A DNA stretch of 64,000 nt. Origin: Chryseobacterium shigense (GTDB lineage Bacteria; Bacteroidota; Bacteroidia; Flavobacteriales; Weeksellaceae). A program made the position numbers and the translations under genes. Location: contig NZ_FTNY01000002.1 of assembly GCF_900156575.1 (NCBI RefSeq), positions 372,001 through 436,000 on the forward strand, read 5' to 3'. The stretch's first letter is position 1. Every line of letters begins with the position of its first letter. A model generated the notes under the pieces. The model was not told the DNA's origin. It saw only the letters and a program-made list of their open reading frames with translations, and ran no database searches. Below are positions 1 to 8,582 of the stretch, piece by piece.

Positions 1-36
1 TTGGAAAATGCTTACCAAAAAGCTTTAAATCTTTAG
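1..36 (+). CDS. 3' end of an upstream gene (partial)
   Basis: The window opens in an open frame encoding LENAYQKALNL followed by TAG at 34-36. A strong intrinsic terminator starts 30 bases later, which fits this being the end of a real plus-strand gene. The 11 residues are too few to identify a family; the composition would suit a helical protein such as a TPR or SusD-like protein, but that is a guess. Confidence 0.45.
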   Translation: MENAYQKALNL

Positions 37-66
37 GATTAAACGTCCTTTATCATAAAAACAGTA

Positions 67-97
67 AAAACTCCTGAAAATTTCAGGAGTTTTTTTT
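67..97 (+). terminator. Intrinsic terminator of the upstream gene
   Basis: A perfect inverted repeat (AAAACTCCTGAAA, one-base loop, then its complement) runs into seven or more T residues. It lies between the partial upstream gene and the PhoX-like gene. Confidence 0.85.
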
Positions 98-197
98 ATT
101 TATATCCATTCTAATTATTGATCTTATCTTAACAAACCATTACTTAAACTTAAACTATTGGTTTCGTCTCCTTAAAATACAATTCACAATAGACCTT

Positions 198-205
198 TAG
201 CTTTG
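198..205 (+). promoter_or_regulatory. -7 box TAGCTTTG upstream of the PhoX-like gene
   Basis: TAGCTTTG matches the Bacteroidota -7 consensus TAnnTTTG and lies 27 bases before the ATG at 233. I see no TTG at the usual -33 distance, so the match rests on the -7 box alone. Confidence 0.45.
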
Positions 206-232
206 CTACTATCGAAATCAATATAAGTAATT

Positions 233-1714
233 ATGAAAATTAACAAAACTATTGGAGCCCTGTTGTTTGCTTCTATGGCCATTCAGGGTTGTAATGACGA
301 CAATACCGACCAGCAGGAAACCAATCCTGTCAATCAGAATATCAAGATTGAAAATTTTTCGCAGGAACCCGCCTTTGTTTATGGAATGCAGGGATTTGAA
401 AATCTGAACATCACGACCCTGATCTCAAGTTCTGATGTACTTTCAGGAACTCCGAATTTTGTTTTCGCAGGACAGCCGGACGGTATGGGAATCATGAAAG
501 ATCCTAATTCTGACGGCTATCTCATGATCACCAATCATGAAATCACTCAATCTGTTTCCAGAGTTTATCTAGATAAGACATTTAAACCTTTCAAAGGAGA
601 ATACATCCTGAACGGAATGGGAGGTATGACAAGATTATGCTCTGCCACACTGGCTACTCCGGAAACCCACGGATTCAGCGCATTTCTTACCGCTGGTGAA
701 TCCGGTGAAGAAAGTATGGTGCATGCTCTTAATCCATTGGCACCTGCTTCTCAGGCTTCAGATCAGACCAGAGTAAAGCCGGCTTTGGGAAAGGCTTCTA
801 TGGAAAATGCAGTTCCTCTTCCTAAAGATATTTCAGGTGGAAAAACATACATTATGATCGGTGAAGATCAGTCTTATTCTTCTTCGCACCAATCTGCAGG
901 ACAACTGATTATGTATGTTTCCACAACACAGGGTGACCTTGATAACGGAAAACTGTATGCTCTAAAAAGAACCAACAGCAATTATACAGAAACGGATATG
1001 GTAAAAGGCAGTTCTTACGATGTAGAATTCGTAGAAATTCCAAATGCTAAAAACCTTACGGGTGCTCAAATCAATCAGAAAAACATTGATAATAATGCCA
1101 TCCGTTTTTCAAGGGTTGAAGATGTAGATTATAGGAAAGGGGCTGGAAAAGGAAGAGAAATTTACTTTACAGCAACGGGAGAATCTTCAGATGGCGTTAC
1201 TCCAAAACCTGGACTGACAATGTGGGGAAGAGTCTACAAGCTGGTCCTTAATGAGAATAATATGCTTACCGGAAAACTGGAAGTAGCCGCGGAAGGAGAT
1301 TCTAATCCTGGTCACAACCTGATCAATCCTGATAATTTATGTGTGACTGAAAACTTTGTCTACATTCAGGAAGACGGTGACTCTTATTATACGGCAGCAG
1401 CTCACGATTCTTATATCTGGCAGCTCAACATTGCGACAAAGCAGTACAAACCATGGCTAAACATGAAACACAACAGATTAGATCCAGCCTGGCAGACCGC
1501 TTACAATCAATCCGGAACCCTTCAGAAGTTCGGTTCATGGGAATATGGAGCGATGGTAGATATTTCAGATATCATCGGAATTCCAAATACTTTTACCGTC
1601 AATATCCACTCGCATACATGGCAGAAGGATAAGTTCAAAAATGCTGACGGTGCAGGGGTAAATACGAATAAGGAAGGCGGACAGATCGTCATCATCAGAA
1701 ACGTAGAGAAATAG
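233..1714 (+). CDS. PhoX-like (DUF839) lipoprotein, putative phosphatase
   Basis: 493 residues. The N-terminus has a lipoprotein signal peptide with the lipobox ending at Cys20 (MAIQGC), so the mature protein is probably anchored to a membrane on the periplasmic or surface side. The body resembles the DUF839/PhoX beta-propeller family: an early NHE motif (ITNHEIT), GEDQ in the middle (MIGEDQSY), and a late DNLCVTENFVYIQEDG segment typical of these propellers. PhoX enzymes are calcium- and iron-dependent alkaline phosphatases; this protein is shorter than classical PhoX (usually over 600 residues) and lacks a Tat signal, so the substrate is uncertain. A di-heme peroxidase gene follows 59 bases downstream, with a hairpin in between. 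Confidence 0.75.
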   Translation: MKINKTIGALLFASMAIQGCNDDNTDQQETNPVNQNIKIENFSQEPAFVYGMQGFENLNITTLISSSDVLSGTPNFVFAGQPDGMGIMKDPNSDGYLMITNHEITQSVSRVYLDKTFKPFKGEYILNGMGGMTRLCSATLATPETHGFSAFLTAGESGEESMVHALNPLAPASQASDQTRVKPALGKASMENAVPLPKDISGGKTYIMIGEDQSYSSSHQSAGQLIMYVSTTQGDLDNGKLYALKRTNSNYTETDMVKGSSYDVEFVEIPNAKNLTGAQINQKNIDNNAIRFSRVEDVDYRKGAGKGREIYFTATGESSDGVTPKPGLTMWGRVYKLVLNENNMLTGKLEVAAEGDSNPGHNLINPDNLCVTENFVYIQEDGDSYYTAAAHDSYIWQLNIATKQYKPWLNMKHNRLDPAWQTAYNQSGTLQKFGSWEYGAMVDISDIIGIPNTFTVNIHSHTWQKDKFKNADGAGVNTNKEGGQIVIIRNVEK

Positions 1715-1735
1715 TTTTAAATATCCAATAAACAG

Positions 1736-1772
1736 TAAAGTATCAGCGGGAAAATTTCCGTTGGTACTTTTT
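1736..1772 (+). terminator. Hairpin between the PhoX-like gene and the peroxidase
   Basis: Interrupted inverted repeat: AAAGTA pairs with TACTTT, then CA with TG and CGG with CCG, with single mismatched bases between blocks, followed by TTTTT. The T run ends immediately before the ATG at 1774, so if it terminates it would lower expression of the peroxidase relative to the PhoX-like gene. Confidence 0.5.
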
Positions 1773-1773
1773 C

Positions 1774-3594
1774 ATGCCTATGAAAATATTCTTCAAATAT
1801 CCGGTACTTGCAGTTTTATTCACTGTGGTTGTTCTTTTTGCTTTTTTTCAGTGTAAAACAGATAAGCACCCACCCGTCCATGAGGATTTAAGTGTTGTAA
1901 AAAATGAAATAACCAAAACCAATGCGTCATTTGAAAAACAGATCAGTGAATTGTTGCTTCTTGTCTCCAAAAATGCAGATGAAAAGACGATTCAACAGAA
2001 ATTTGAAGATCTCAGAATAACGTACAAAAAAATGGAATGGGCAGTAGAATATTTCCTTCCGAATTCTGCCAGATTTATCAACGGCCCTGCCCTTCCTGAA
2101 ATTGAAATGGATGAGCATACAGAACTAGAGCCGGAAGGTCTTCAGGTTTTGGAAGAGCTTTTCTATCCCTACACTCCTGAAAATAAAGATGAAGCTATAC
2201 GGTTTCTGAAAAAACTGACCAATAAAAGTAATACCATAAAGGTCAATTTTCAGGCAATCTCCGTGAGTAAAGATCAGGTTTTTGATGCAGTAAGACAGGA
2301 AATATTCAGAATTTCAAGTCTTGGGATTTCCGGTTTTGACACCCCGATATCGGGAACCTTTTTAAAGGAAATGCCTTATTCTCTGGTGTCGATTAAACTG
2401 ACTTTACAACAGATTTCAAAGAATCAATCTCAAGATAAGGCCTTGAAAAATATCCATACTGCAATTGATTCGGCCATCGCTGTTCTAAAGAAAAATACCG
2501 ACAGAAATAGTTTTGATTATGTGAATTTTATTCCAGATCACCTCAATACAATCTCTTCTTTACTGCTGGCATTTAAAAAGCAGGAAAATATTCCGGATAT
2601 TGAAGTGACTTCTGCCTTAAACAAAAATGCGGCCTCCTTTTTTTCAAAAAATGCTTTCAATCCGAATGCATTTGTTCCCGGAAAAGAATTTGAATTCTCT
2701 GATGAAAAGGCAGCTCTGGGGAAAAAACTGTTTAATGATAATATTCTTTCCAACAGCAATAACAGAAGCTGTGCAACGTGTCATATTCCCGAAAAGGCTT
2801 TTACAGACGGTCTCGCCAAGTCGATGTCATTGGAGAATGCAGAGTTGCAGCGAAATGCACCATCGTTAAATTATGCAGGTTTTCAGCACGGACAATTCTG
2901 GGATATGCGAAAAGATGATCTGGAAGGCCAGAGTTCAGATGTGATCTCGAATAAAGAGGAAATGCATGGCGACCTGAATGTTATTCTTGGTAAAATTAAT
3001 CGGGACACAAAATACCTTCCGGAATTTAAGAAAATCTATAAAACCTCAAAAGCTGAAACCTGGCAGCTCCAGAATGTACTGGCAAGCTACCTCCGTTCTC
3101 TGGCAAAATTCAATTCTGATTTCGATGAATACATGAGGGGCAACAGATCTGCCATGACAGAAAGCCAGAAAAAGGGGTTCAATCTATTTGTAGGAAAAGG
3201 TCAGTGTGCTTTATGTCATTTCATTCCTTTATTCAATGGAACGGTTCCTCCCAATTTCAAAAAAACAGAACAGGAAGTCCTGGGAACTGCTGTGAATGGT
3301 GACAACAAGGTGTTTGATCAGGATTTAGGAAGAGGAAAATTCCATGAAACGGTTGAAGCGTTGCAGCATTCTTTTAAAACCCCGACTCTTAGAAACATTA
3401 GTAAAACAGCTCCTTATATGCATAATGGTGGCTATAAAACACTGAAGGAAGTGATGAATTTTTATAATAAAGGAGGCGGAAAAGGCTTCGGTTTTAGGGT
3501 AGAAAATCAAACACTTTCCGACACGCCCTTACAACTTACCGACCAAGAAACAGATGAAATGATAGACTTCATGAATGCGTTAGATGATCGGTAA
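1774..3594 (+). CDS. Di-heme cytochrome c peroxidase (CCP/MauG family) with N-terminal extension
   Basis: 606 residues. The two c-type heme motifs CxxCH are visible at Cys333-His337 (CATCH) and Cys478-His482 (CALCH), as expected for bacterial di-heme peroxidases that reduce H2O2 or carry out MauG-like oxidations in the periplasm. An N-terminal hydrophobic stretch ends in FFQC, a likely lipobox. Residues about 38-250 are helical and not part of the catalytic core; the family is normally 320-400 residues, so this is an extension, possibly imelysin-like (inference). Translation may start at the second Met (1780). It follows the PhoX-like lipoprotein gene. No dedicated promoter was found. Confidence 0.85.
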   Translation: MPMKIFFKYPVLAVLFTVVVLFAFFQCKTDKHPPVHEDLSVVKNEITKTNASFEKQISELLLLVSKNADEKTIQQKFEDLRITYKKMEWAVEYFLPNSARFINGPALPEIEMDEHTELEPEGLQVLEELFYPYTPENKDEAIRFLKKLTNKSNTIKVNFQAISVSKDQVFDAVRQEIFRISSLGISGFDTPISGTFLKEMPYSLVSIKLTLQQISKNQSQDKALKNIHTAIDSAIAVLKKNTDRNSFDYVNFIPDHLNTISSLLLAFKKQENIPDIEVTSALNKNAASFFSKNAFNPNAFVPGKEFEFSDEKAALGKKLFNDNILSNSNNRSCATCHIPEKAFTDGLAKSMSLENAELQRNAPSLNYAGFQHGQFWDMRKDDLEGQSSDVISNKEEMHGDLNVILGKINRDTKYLPEFKKIYKTSKAETWQLQNVLASYLRSLAKFNSDFDEYMRGNRSAMTESQKKGFNLFVGKGQCALCHFIPLFNGTVPPNFKKTEQEVLGTAVNGDNKVFDQDLGRGKFHETVEALQHSFKTPTLRNISKTAPYMHNGGYKTLKEVMNFYNKGGGKGFGFRVENQTLSDTPLQLTDQETDEMIDFMNALDDR

Positions 3595-3725
3595 TATAAT
3601 CCTGTTTTTTGTAAATTATATTGAATATTTTCATCTGTGTTTTTACTGCATTTTTCTATCGAAAATTTAGATTAAATCAATGTCATAACATATCATAAAA
3701 ACTTTCTCAACACAAGAAATATCAT

Positions 3726-3733
3726 TACTTTTG
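3726..3733 (+). promoter_or_regulatory. -7 box TACTTTTG upstream of the DUF5686 gene
   Basis: Perfect match to TAnnTTTG, 14 bases before the ATG at 3748. The -33 region carries TTTC rather than TTG. Confidence 0.45.
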
Positions 3734-3747
3734 ACCTAGTTTTTCAC

Positions 3748-6162
3748 ATGAAAAGGTTTTTAGTTTTATTATTTTTACTGATGTATTTCTTTGGTTATTC
3801 TCAATCAAAGATCAGAGTTATTGATGAAACTGACCAGAAACCCATATCCCATGCAAAAATCTCATGTGATGGAAAAGTGATTGGCTTTACAGACATTCAG
3901 GGCATACTGGAATTTAAAGCATCATGCAACAGCATAGAAGTTCAGGCGGAAAATTACCTGAAAGAAACAGCAACCGCAGAGGCTGAAATGGAAGTTCCGA
4001 TGCAAAAAAAACCATCAAAAACAACTGATATTGAAGCCGTTATTATTGAAGACCGTAGTGATCCAAGAGCTTTGGAGATTCTTAAAAAAGTAAACAAACT
4101 GTTTAGAGAAAATTCGCCCAAAAGCCTCGGGTCCTATTCTTTTAAATCTTACGAAAAAGTTTCTCTGGACATAGATCAGGACAGCATTACGCAGTTTAAC
4201 CAGTTTTTTAATTCCTCTGATTTTTTCAAGAAAAAAAGAGAAAAAGATTCATTAAGCAATATTTCTGCAAAACAGATCTTTTCAAAAAGTAAACTCTTCC
4301 TCTGGGAAAGAGCTCAGGAGTTTTTGTATTCTCAACAATATGGAGAGAAGATCAATATTCTGGACAATAGAATTTCCGGTCTTAAACAGCCTATCTATGA
4401 AATGATCGCTGTTCAGCAAAGCAACAGGGATAAAATCCCCAACCAGATCAAACAGGAAAACAGAGGCCTTTACCGCTTTTTTCTTTCAGACACCATTGAA
4501 GTGAGCGGAAGGAAGACCTACGTAATCCGCTTCCGTGAAGTGAATTACAAAAAGCAAGACAAAAAAAGAAAGTACAACGGGGCTATTTATATAGATACGG
4601 AGACCTACGGTATTCAGAAGATCGAAAACTTCAGCAAGAATAAAAATGACGGCATCATCGCAAGTACATGGGTTTTCTACAACAACAAGTGGTTTCTGGC
4701 TCAGGAAAAGGTAAAACTGAGAATGAGCAAAGTAGCAATGGAAGAAGATACCCCTAAAAAAACAGAAGAGCATCCTGAAAAAAAAGATAAGACCAGCTTC
4801 GGCACCTATGCTTTCCTTACTTCTACGTACTTTGATTTCAAGTCGCCTATCGAAGAAAACCCGAATCATTTTAAAGGCTACACTTTTTCAGTAAAAAATG
4901 CTGACGGACATTTGCTGGATCAGTACAGAACCGATCCTCTGACGGAAAGGGAACGCAATACCTACACCACGATCGATAGTTTAGGCAAAAAATACAATAT
5001 CGACAGCAAGGCTAAAATCCTGACCGGACTTATCAACGGGCAGATCAGAATGGGTATTGTAGATTTTGCAGTGGATGAGATTGTAAACTTCAACTTGTAT
5101 GAAGGTTTCAGAGTAGGCTTAAAAGCTAAACTGAATGAGACTTTCAATCCTTACTTTTCCCCGGATTACTATTTTGCCTACGGTTTCAAGGACGACAAAT
5201 GGAAGTACGGAATCGGTTTGGACATGAAAACCACATTGGACAAAAATTCATTTTTCAGAATTGAATATTATAATGATGTGACCGCCTCAGGAGAATTCTA
5301 CAGAATACTTTGGAATTTCAAGATGAGAACGATGAATTACGGGAACAACATCAACAATGATAAATATTATCATTACAGAGGGGCTTCCCTATCCTATCTG
5401 AATGACGTAACGAATGGACTTACTCTGGTTTTTGCTGCCAAAAGAAATATTGAAGAAGCTAAATTTGATTATCAGTTCAGAGGAAGAGGAGGCCAGTTTG
5501 ATAATTTCAACACCCTCTTTACCTTAAAATATTCTCCCAATTCTACGAATATCATGACGCCTCAGGGAAAATCAATCATCGATCAGAAATATCCGGAGCT
5601 GTATCTGAACTACGAACAGAGTTATAAAATATTGGGCGGAGATTTCAACTACACCCGTTTTGATGCGCTTTTTGTTCATAACTTTAAGACAATGCTCGGA
5701 ACCACCGGATTCAGATTGTACGGGGGAATCGTGTTAGGGGAAGCTCCTATCTGGAAACATTTCACCATGAACGGGCTGGCGTCTCCGAGAAAGGATTTTA
5801 ATTTCAACCTTACTTCATATCTGGGTTTTGCAACACTGGAAGGCGGTAAATATTACAATGATAAGTTTATTGCTTATTATTTCACCCACAAGCTTCCTCT
5901 GTATTTCAAAAGTTTCGGACAGAATATCTCCAGCTTTGATTTTGTATTAAGAGGAACCATCGGAGATATGAAACATCCGGAATACCATGAGTTCAGATTC
6001 AGAAAACTGGATCACCTGTATCAGGAAGTCGGTCTTGAGTGGAATAATTTCCTTTCCAGTTACTTCAACTTAGGACTGTTCTATAGAGTGGGATATTACA
6101 CCACTCCCAATTTTAAACAGAATTTTGCCATTCAGTTTAAGCTGAAAGTGTTAGAATTTTAA
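3748..6162 (+). CDS. DUF5686 family outer-membrane protein with carboxypeptidase-like regulatory domain
   Basis: 804 residues with a Sec signal peptide (hydrophobic core to about residue 17, cleavage near YSQS). Residues about 20-95 form a carboxypeptidase-regulatory-like beta-sandwich (IRVIDETDQKPISHAKIS), which is common at the N-terminus of Bacteroidota outer-membrane proteins. The remainder matches the DUF5686 type: a soluble middle part and a C-terminal region of alternating aromatic/hydrophobic strands ending in a terminal Phe (LKVLEF), suggesting a beta-barrel. The function of DUF5686 proteins is unknown to me. It has its own promoter-like box and may be a single gene. Confidence 0.8.
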   Translation: MKRFLVLLFLLMYFFGYSQSKIRVIDETDQKPISHAKISCDGKVIGFTDIQGILEFKASCNSIEVQAENYLKETATAEAEMEVPMQKKPSKTTDIEAVIIEDRSDPRALEILKKVNKLFRENSPKSLGSYSFKSYEKVSLDIDQDSITQFNQFFNSSDFFKKKREKDSLSNISAKQIFSKSKLFLWERAQEFLYSQQYGEKINILDNRISGLKQPIYEMIAVQQSNRDKIPNQIKQENRGLYRFFLSDTIEVSGRKTYVIRFREVNYKKQDKKRKYNGAIYIDTETYGIQKIENFSKNKNDGIIASTWVFYNNKWFLAQEKVKLRMSKVAMEEDTPKKTEEHPEKKDKTSFGTYAFLTSTYFDFKSPIEENPNHFKGYTFSVKNADGHLLDQYRTDPLTERERNTYTTIDSLGKKYNIDSKAKILTGLINGQIRMGIVDFAVDEIVNFNLYEGFRVGLKAKLNETFNPYFSPDYYFAYGFKDDKWKYGIGLDMKTTLDKNSFFRIEYYNDVTASGEFYRILWNFKMRTMNYGNNINNDKYYHYRGASLSYLNDVTNGLTLVFAAKRNIEEAKFDYQFRGRGGQFDNFNTLFTLKYSPNSTNIMTPQGKSIIDQKYPELYLNYEQSYKILGGDFNYTRFDALFVHNFKTMLGTTGFRLYGGIVLGEAPIWKHFTMNGLASPRKDFNFNLTSYLGFATLEGGKYYNDKFIAYYFTHKLPLYFKSFGQNISSFDFVLRGTIGDMKHPEYHEFRFRKLDHLYQEVGLEWNNFLSSYFNLGLFYRVGYYTTPNFKQNFAIQFKLKVLEF

Positions 6163-6233
6163 TTATCCAAACATCAATTCTCTCCAAGAAAAACAAAACT
6201 TAAGCAACAACATAAATACATAAAAAACGAAAA

Positions 6234-6470
6234 ATGCAGCGAATAGAAATAAAAGCAGAACAGTTTTTTGAATTATTAAAACTGAAAGACACTCCGATGT
6301 GGGAAATTTTCTCCCAAATGATCGATGGTAATGAAAAGGAAATTATATTTCTAGATAATGAAGATAAAGTTATTTTTAATTATATCCTTCCTCCTGATCA
6401 GGAAAAGCTGGAGGAAGACAGAAAGGAATTTTCAAAACAGTTTTCAGATAAATTGGCTAACTTCAATTAA
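6234..6470 (+). CDS. Small acidic protein of unknown function
   Basis: 78 residues, rich in Glu and Lys, without a signal peptide or membrane segment. It sits 71 bases after the DUF5686 gene and 9 bases before the M28 peptidase gene on the same strand, so it is probably cotranscribed with the peptidase. No family was recognised. Coding is supported by the tight spacing and an uninterrupted frame, not by homology. Confidence 0.6.
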   Translation: MQRIEIKAEQFFELLKLKDTPMWEIFSQMIDGNEKEIIFLDNEDKVIFNYILPPDQEKLEEDRKEFSKQFSDKLANFN

Positions 6471-6479
6471 ATTTTTTAG

Positions 6480-7949
6480 ATGAATAAAAGTTACATATTC
6501 TCTATCCTAAGTATTTTCCTTTTCAGCTTCGGGAATGCTCAGAATGATAAAAAACCTCTGGTCTCTGCCATCAAAGAAGCAGACCTGAGAAAAGACATGT
6601 ATGAACTCGCTGCAGACCAGTTTTGGGGACGTGAAGCCGGAACTTTGGATGAGTTAAAAGTGTCGATGTGGCTGGCTGATAAAGCTAAGGAAGCTGGAAT
6701 GACCCCAGCAGGCGATAATGGTACATTTTTCCAGTTTTTTGATATGTACAGGCATCAGGTAATTCCTCAAAGCAGTTTGAAAATCGGAGACAGCAACCTG
6801 AAATTATGGAAAGACTTCCTGGTTGCAGAACCGGTCAATGCAGCTATTGATGCCGAGATTGTTTACGCAGGAACGGCAGAACCTGAAGAACTTTCTAAAT
6901 TGAATATCAAAGGAAAAGTACTTGCCATCAATGCTTCTGATAAAAATATTGATAAGGAAATGACTCTTTTTATAAGAAGGTATCCCGGATTTGTAAGAAA
7001 CAAATATTACAATAAGGCCTATGAGTTGGGAGCAAAAGCGGTTATTTTCATCACAGACGATATTTCAGAAAAAAGCTGGGTAGAAATTCTTCCTCAAATG
7101 ACCAGAGGAACTTACGGTGTAGAAGGGCTGAGAGAGAAAATAACTAATAATATCCCCGTTTTATGGATCAAAAGAGAAAATGCAGGTTGGGTAAAAAACA
7201 ATCCTAAGATTTCTCTGAACCTCATCACGGAAACCTACAAATATCCTTCAGTGAATATCATCGGAAAGATAGAAGGTACAGATCCAAAACTTAAAGAAGA
7301 ATACGTTTTACTAAGCGGACATCAGGATCATGACGGAATAAGACATCCTGTAAAAAATGACACCATCTACAACGGTGCTGATGATAACGCCAGTACTTGT
7401 GTCGCTATGCTTGCCATGGCCAGAGCCTACAAAAAGCAACCCGGAAAAAGAAGCATGCTCTTTGTTTTCCATGGAGCCGAAGAAAGAGGATTGCTGGGTT
7501 CCAGATGGCACGCCGCTCATCCTGTAGTTCCAAAAGAAAAAATTGTAGCCGTGTTAAACGGTGACATGATCGGAAGAAATGAGAATAATGAAGCTGCCCT
7601 TCTGGGAGGAAATGCACCACATAAAAATTCTGAAGAACTGGTAAAAATGGCTGAAGATGCCAATAATGAAAGTACAAAGTTCAAATATCTGAAAGACTGG
7701 GATTCTCCCAACCATGCAGAATATTTCTACTTTAGAAGCGATCACCTGCCGTATGCAAAAATTGGTATTCCCGCTATATTTTTCACCAGCGTACTGCACG
7801 ATCAGTACCATACTCCTCAGGATGAATCCGAAAACATCAACTATAAAAAGCTTTATAAAATGACGGAATGGATGTACAGAACATCCTGGAAGGTAGCCAA
7901 TGAGGCTGAACGTCCGAAAGTGATTTCGAATTTTACGCTTGAGAGATAA
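6480..7949 (+). CDS. Secreted M28 family zinc aminopeptidase
   Basis: 489 residues with a Sec signal peptide cleaved near FGNAQ (about residue 20). Residues about 115-250 look like a protease-associated domain inserted before the catalytic core. The M28 co-catalytic zinc site is complete: His281-x-Asp283 (SGHQDHDG), Asp301 (GADDNAS), the catalytic pair Glu334-Glu335 (HGAEERG), Asp362 (NGDMIGRN) and His444 (QYHTPQDE). The enzyme should remove N-terminal residues from peptides outside the cytoplasm. A GC-rich terminator follows 1 base after the stop codon. Confidence 0.9.
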   Translation: MNKSYIFSILSIFLFSFGNAQNDKKPLVSAIKEADLRKDMYELAADQFWGREAGTLDELKVSMWLADKAKEAGMTPAGDNGTFFQFFDMYRHQVIPQSSLKIGDSNLKLWKDFLVAEPVNAAIDAEIVYAGTAEPEELSKLNIKGKVLAINASDKNIDKEMTLFIRRYPGFVRNKYYNKAYELGAKAVIFITDDISEKSWVEILPQMTRGTYGVEGLREKITNNIPVLWIKRENAGWVKNNPKISLNLITETYKYPSVNIIGKIEGTDPKLKEEYVLLSGHQDHDGIRHPVKNDTIYNGADDNASTCVAMLAMARAYKKQPGKRSMLFVFHGAEERGLLGSRWHAAHPVVPKEKIVAVLNGDMIGRNENNEAALLGGNAPHKNSEELVKMAEDANNESTKFKYLKDWDSPNHAEYFYFRSDHLPYAKIGIPAIFFTSVLHDQYHTPQDESENINYKKLYKMTEWMYRTSWKVANEAERPKVISNFTLER

Positions 7950-7950
7950 A

Positions 7951-7988
7951 AGTATCGGCGGCCCTTCGGGCCGCCGATACTACTTTTT
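7951..7988 (+). terminator. Strong intrinsic terminator after the M28 peptidase gene
   Basis: 14-bp perfect stem (AGTATCGGCGGCCC) with loop TTC, followed by ACTTTTTT. Confidence 0.85.
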
Positions 7989-7989
7989 T

Positions 7990-8053
7990 GTCATTGCGAG
8001 AAGCGAAGCGACGAAGCAATCTCTTTATTCTTTATTCTTTATTCTTTATTCTT
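7990..8053 (+). repeat. Truncated palindromic repeat plus TTTATTC tandem repeat
   Basis: GTCATTGCGAGAAGCGAAGC and the next bases repeat the left end of the element at 8380-8530 almost exactly. About four copies of the 7-base unit TTTATTC follow. The right inverted arm is missing, so this copy appears incomplete. The region 7989-8582 contains no credible gene; an 87-codon frame at 7988-8251 runs through these repeats and is not supported. Confidence 0.75.
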
Positions 8054-8102
8054 AAGATTACTTATCATAGCTTCACAATACATTCTCTCAAATATTCTCT
8101 AT

Positions 8103-8299
8103 TATTCTTTTGTCTTGAAACAAAAGAAACAAAAATTCAAGACTGGGAAACTTCCGCTAAAAATAAATCCTGTTCTCTAAAAATTCTAAAACTTGCGCGG
8201 ATTTATTATTTCTGCTTCGTTTCACTTAAAGTCCCGCGCTTCGGACAGTAGAATTTTCTTAACGTTCACAGGATTGATTTTCTAAACTCTCCATTTTCC
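8103..8299. repeat. 197-bp dispersed structured repeat, copy 1
   Basis: Starts with a stem-loop (TTCTTTTGT / ACAAAAGAA) and contains two further long-range pairings: 8161-8173 with 8268-8280 (12 of 13 pairs) and 8180-8188 with 8249-8257 (9 of 9). A second copy of identical length lies at 24154-24350, where the outer pairing is kept by a compensatory change. No open frame is conserved between the copies. It behaves like a non-autonomous mobile repeat or a structured RNA; which one is unknown. Confidence 0.75.
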
Positions 8300-8379
8300 T
8301 ATGTCGGATATTTTAGGGTGCAAATTCAATTTTCCGCAAAATTTATAACAATTCAATTCTGTTAAACTTAGTTTTCTTT

Positions 8380-8530
8380 GTCATTGCGAGGAGCGAAGCG
8401 ACGAAGCAATCTCTTTATTCTTTATTCTTTATTCTTTATTCTTTATTCTTTATTCTTTATTCTTTATTCTTTATTCTTTAATCTTTATTTTAAATAAATC
8501 AGATTGCTTCACCTTCAGTTCGCAATGACG
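8380..8530. repeat. Palindromic repeat element enclosing a TTTATTC minisatellite
   Basis: Left arm GTCATTGCGAGGAGCGAAGC... (about 33 bp) and right arm ending in TTCGCAATGAC are imperfect inverted repeats around AAGCAATCT/AGATTGCTT. Between them lie almost ten tandem copies of TTTATTC (8413-8480). Similar GTCATTGCGAGGAGCGAAG repeats are common between genes in many bacterial genomes. The tandem array should vary in copy number between strains. Confidence 0.8.
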
Positions 8531-8582
8531 ACTTGATAAACTAGAGTCTTTTCGATAACCTGCCATTGATAGTATTTTTTCT

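Noticed and set aside
7988..8251. 87-codon open frame in the spacer after the M28 peptidase gene
   Set aside because: It runs through a palindromic repeat, a TTTATTC array and the 197-bp repeat, and the frame is not kept in the second copy of that repeat.
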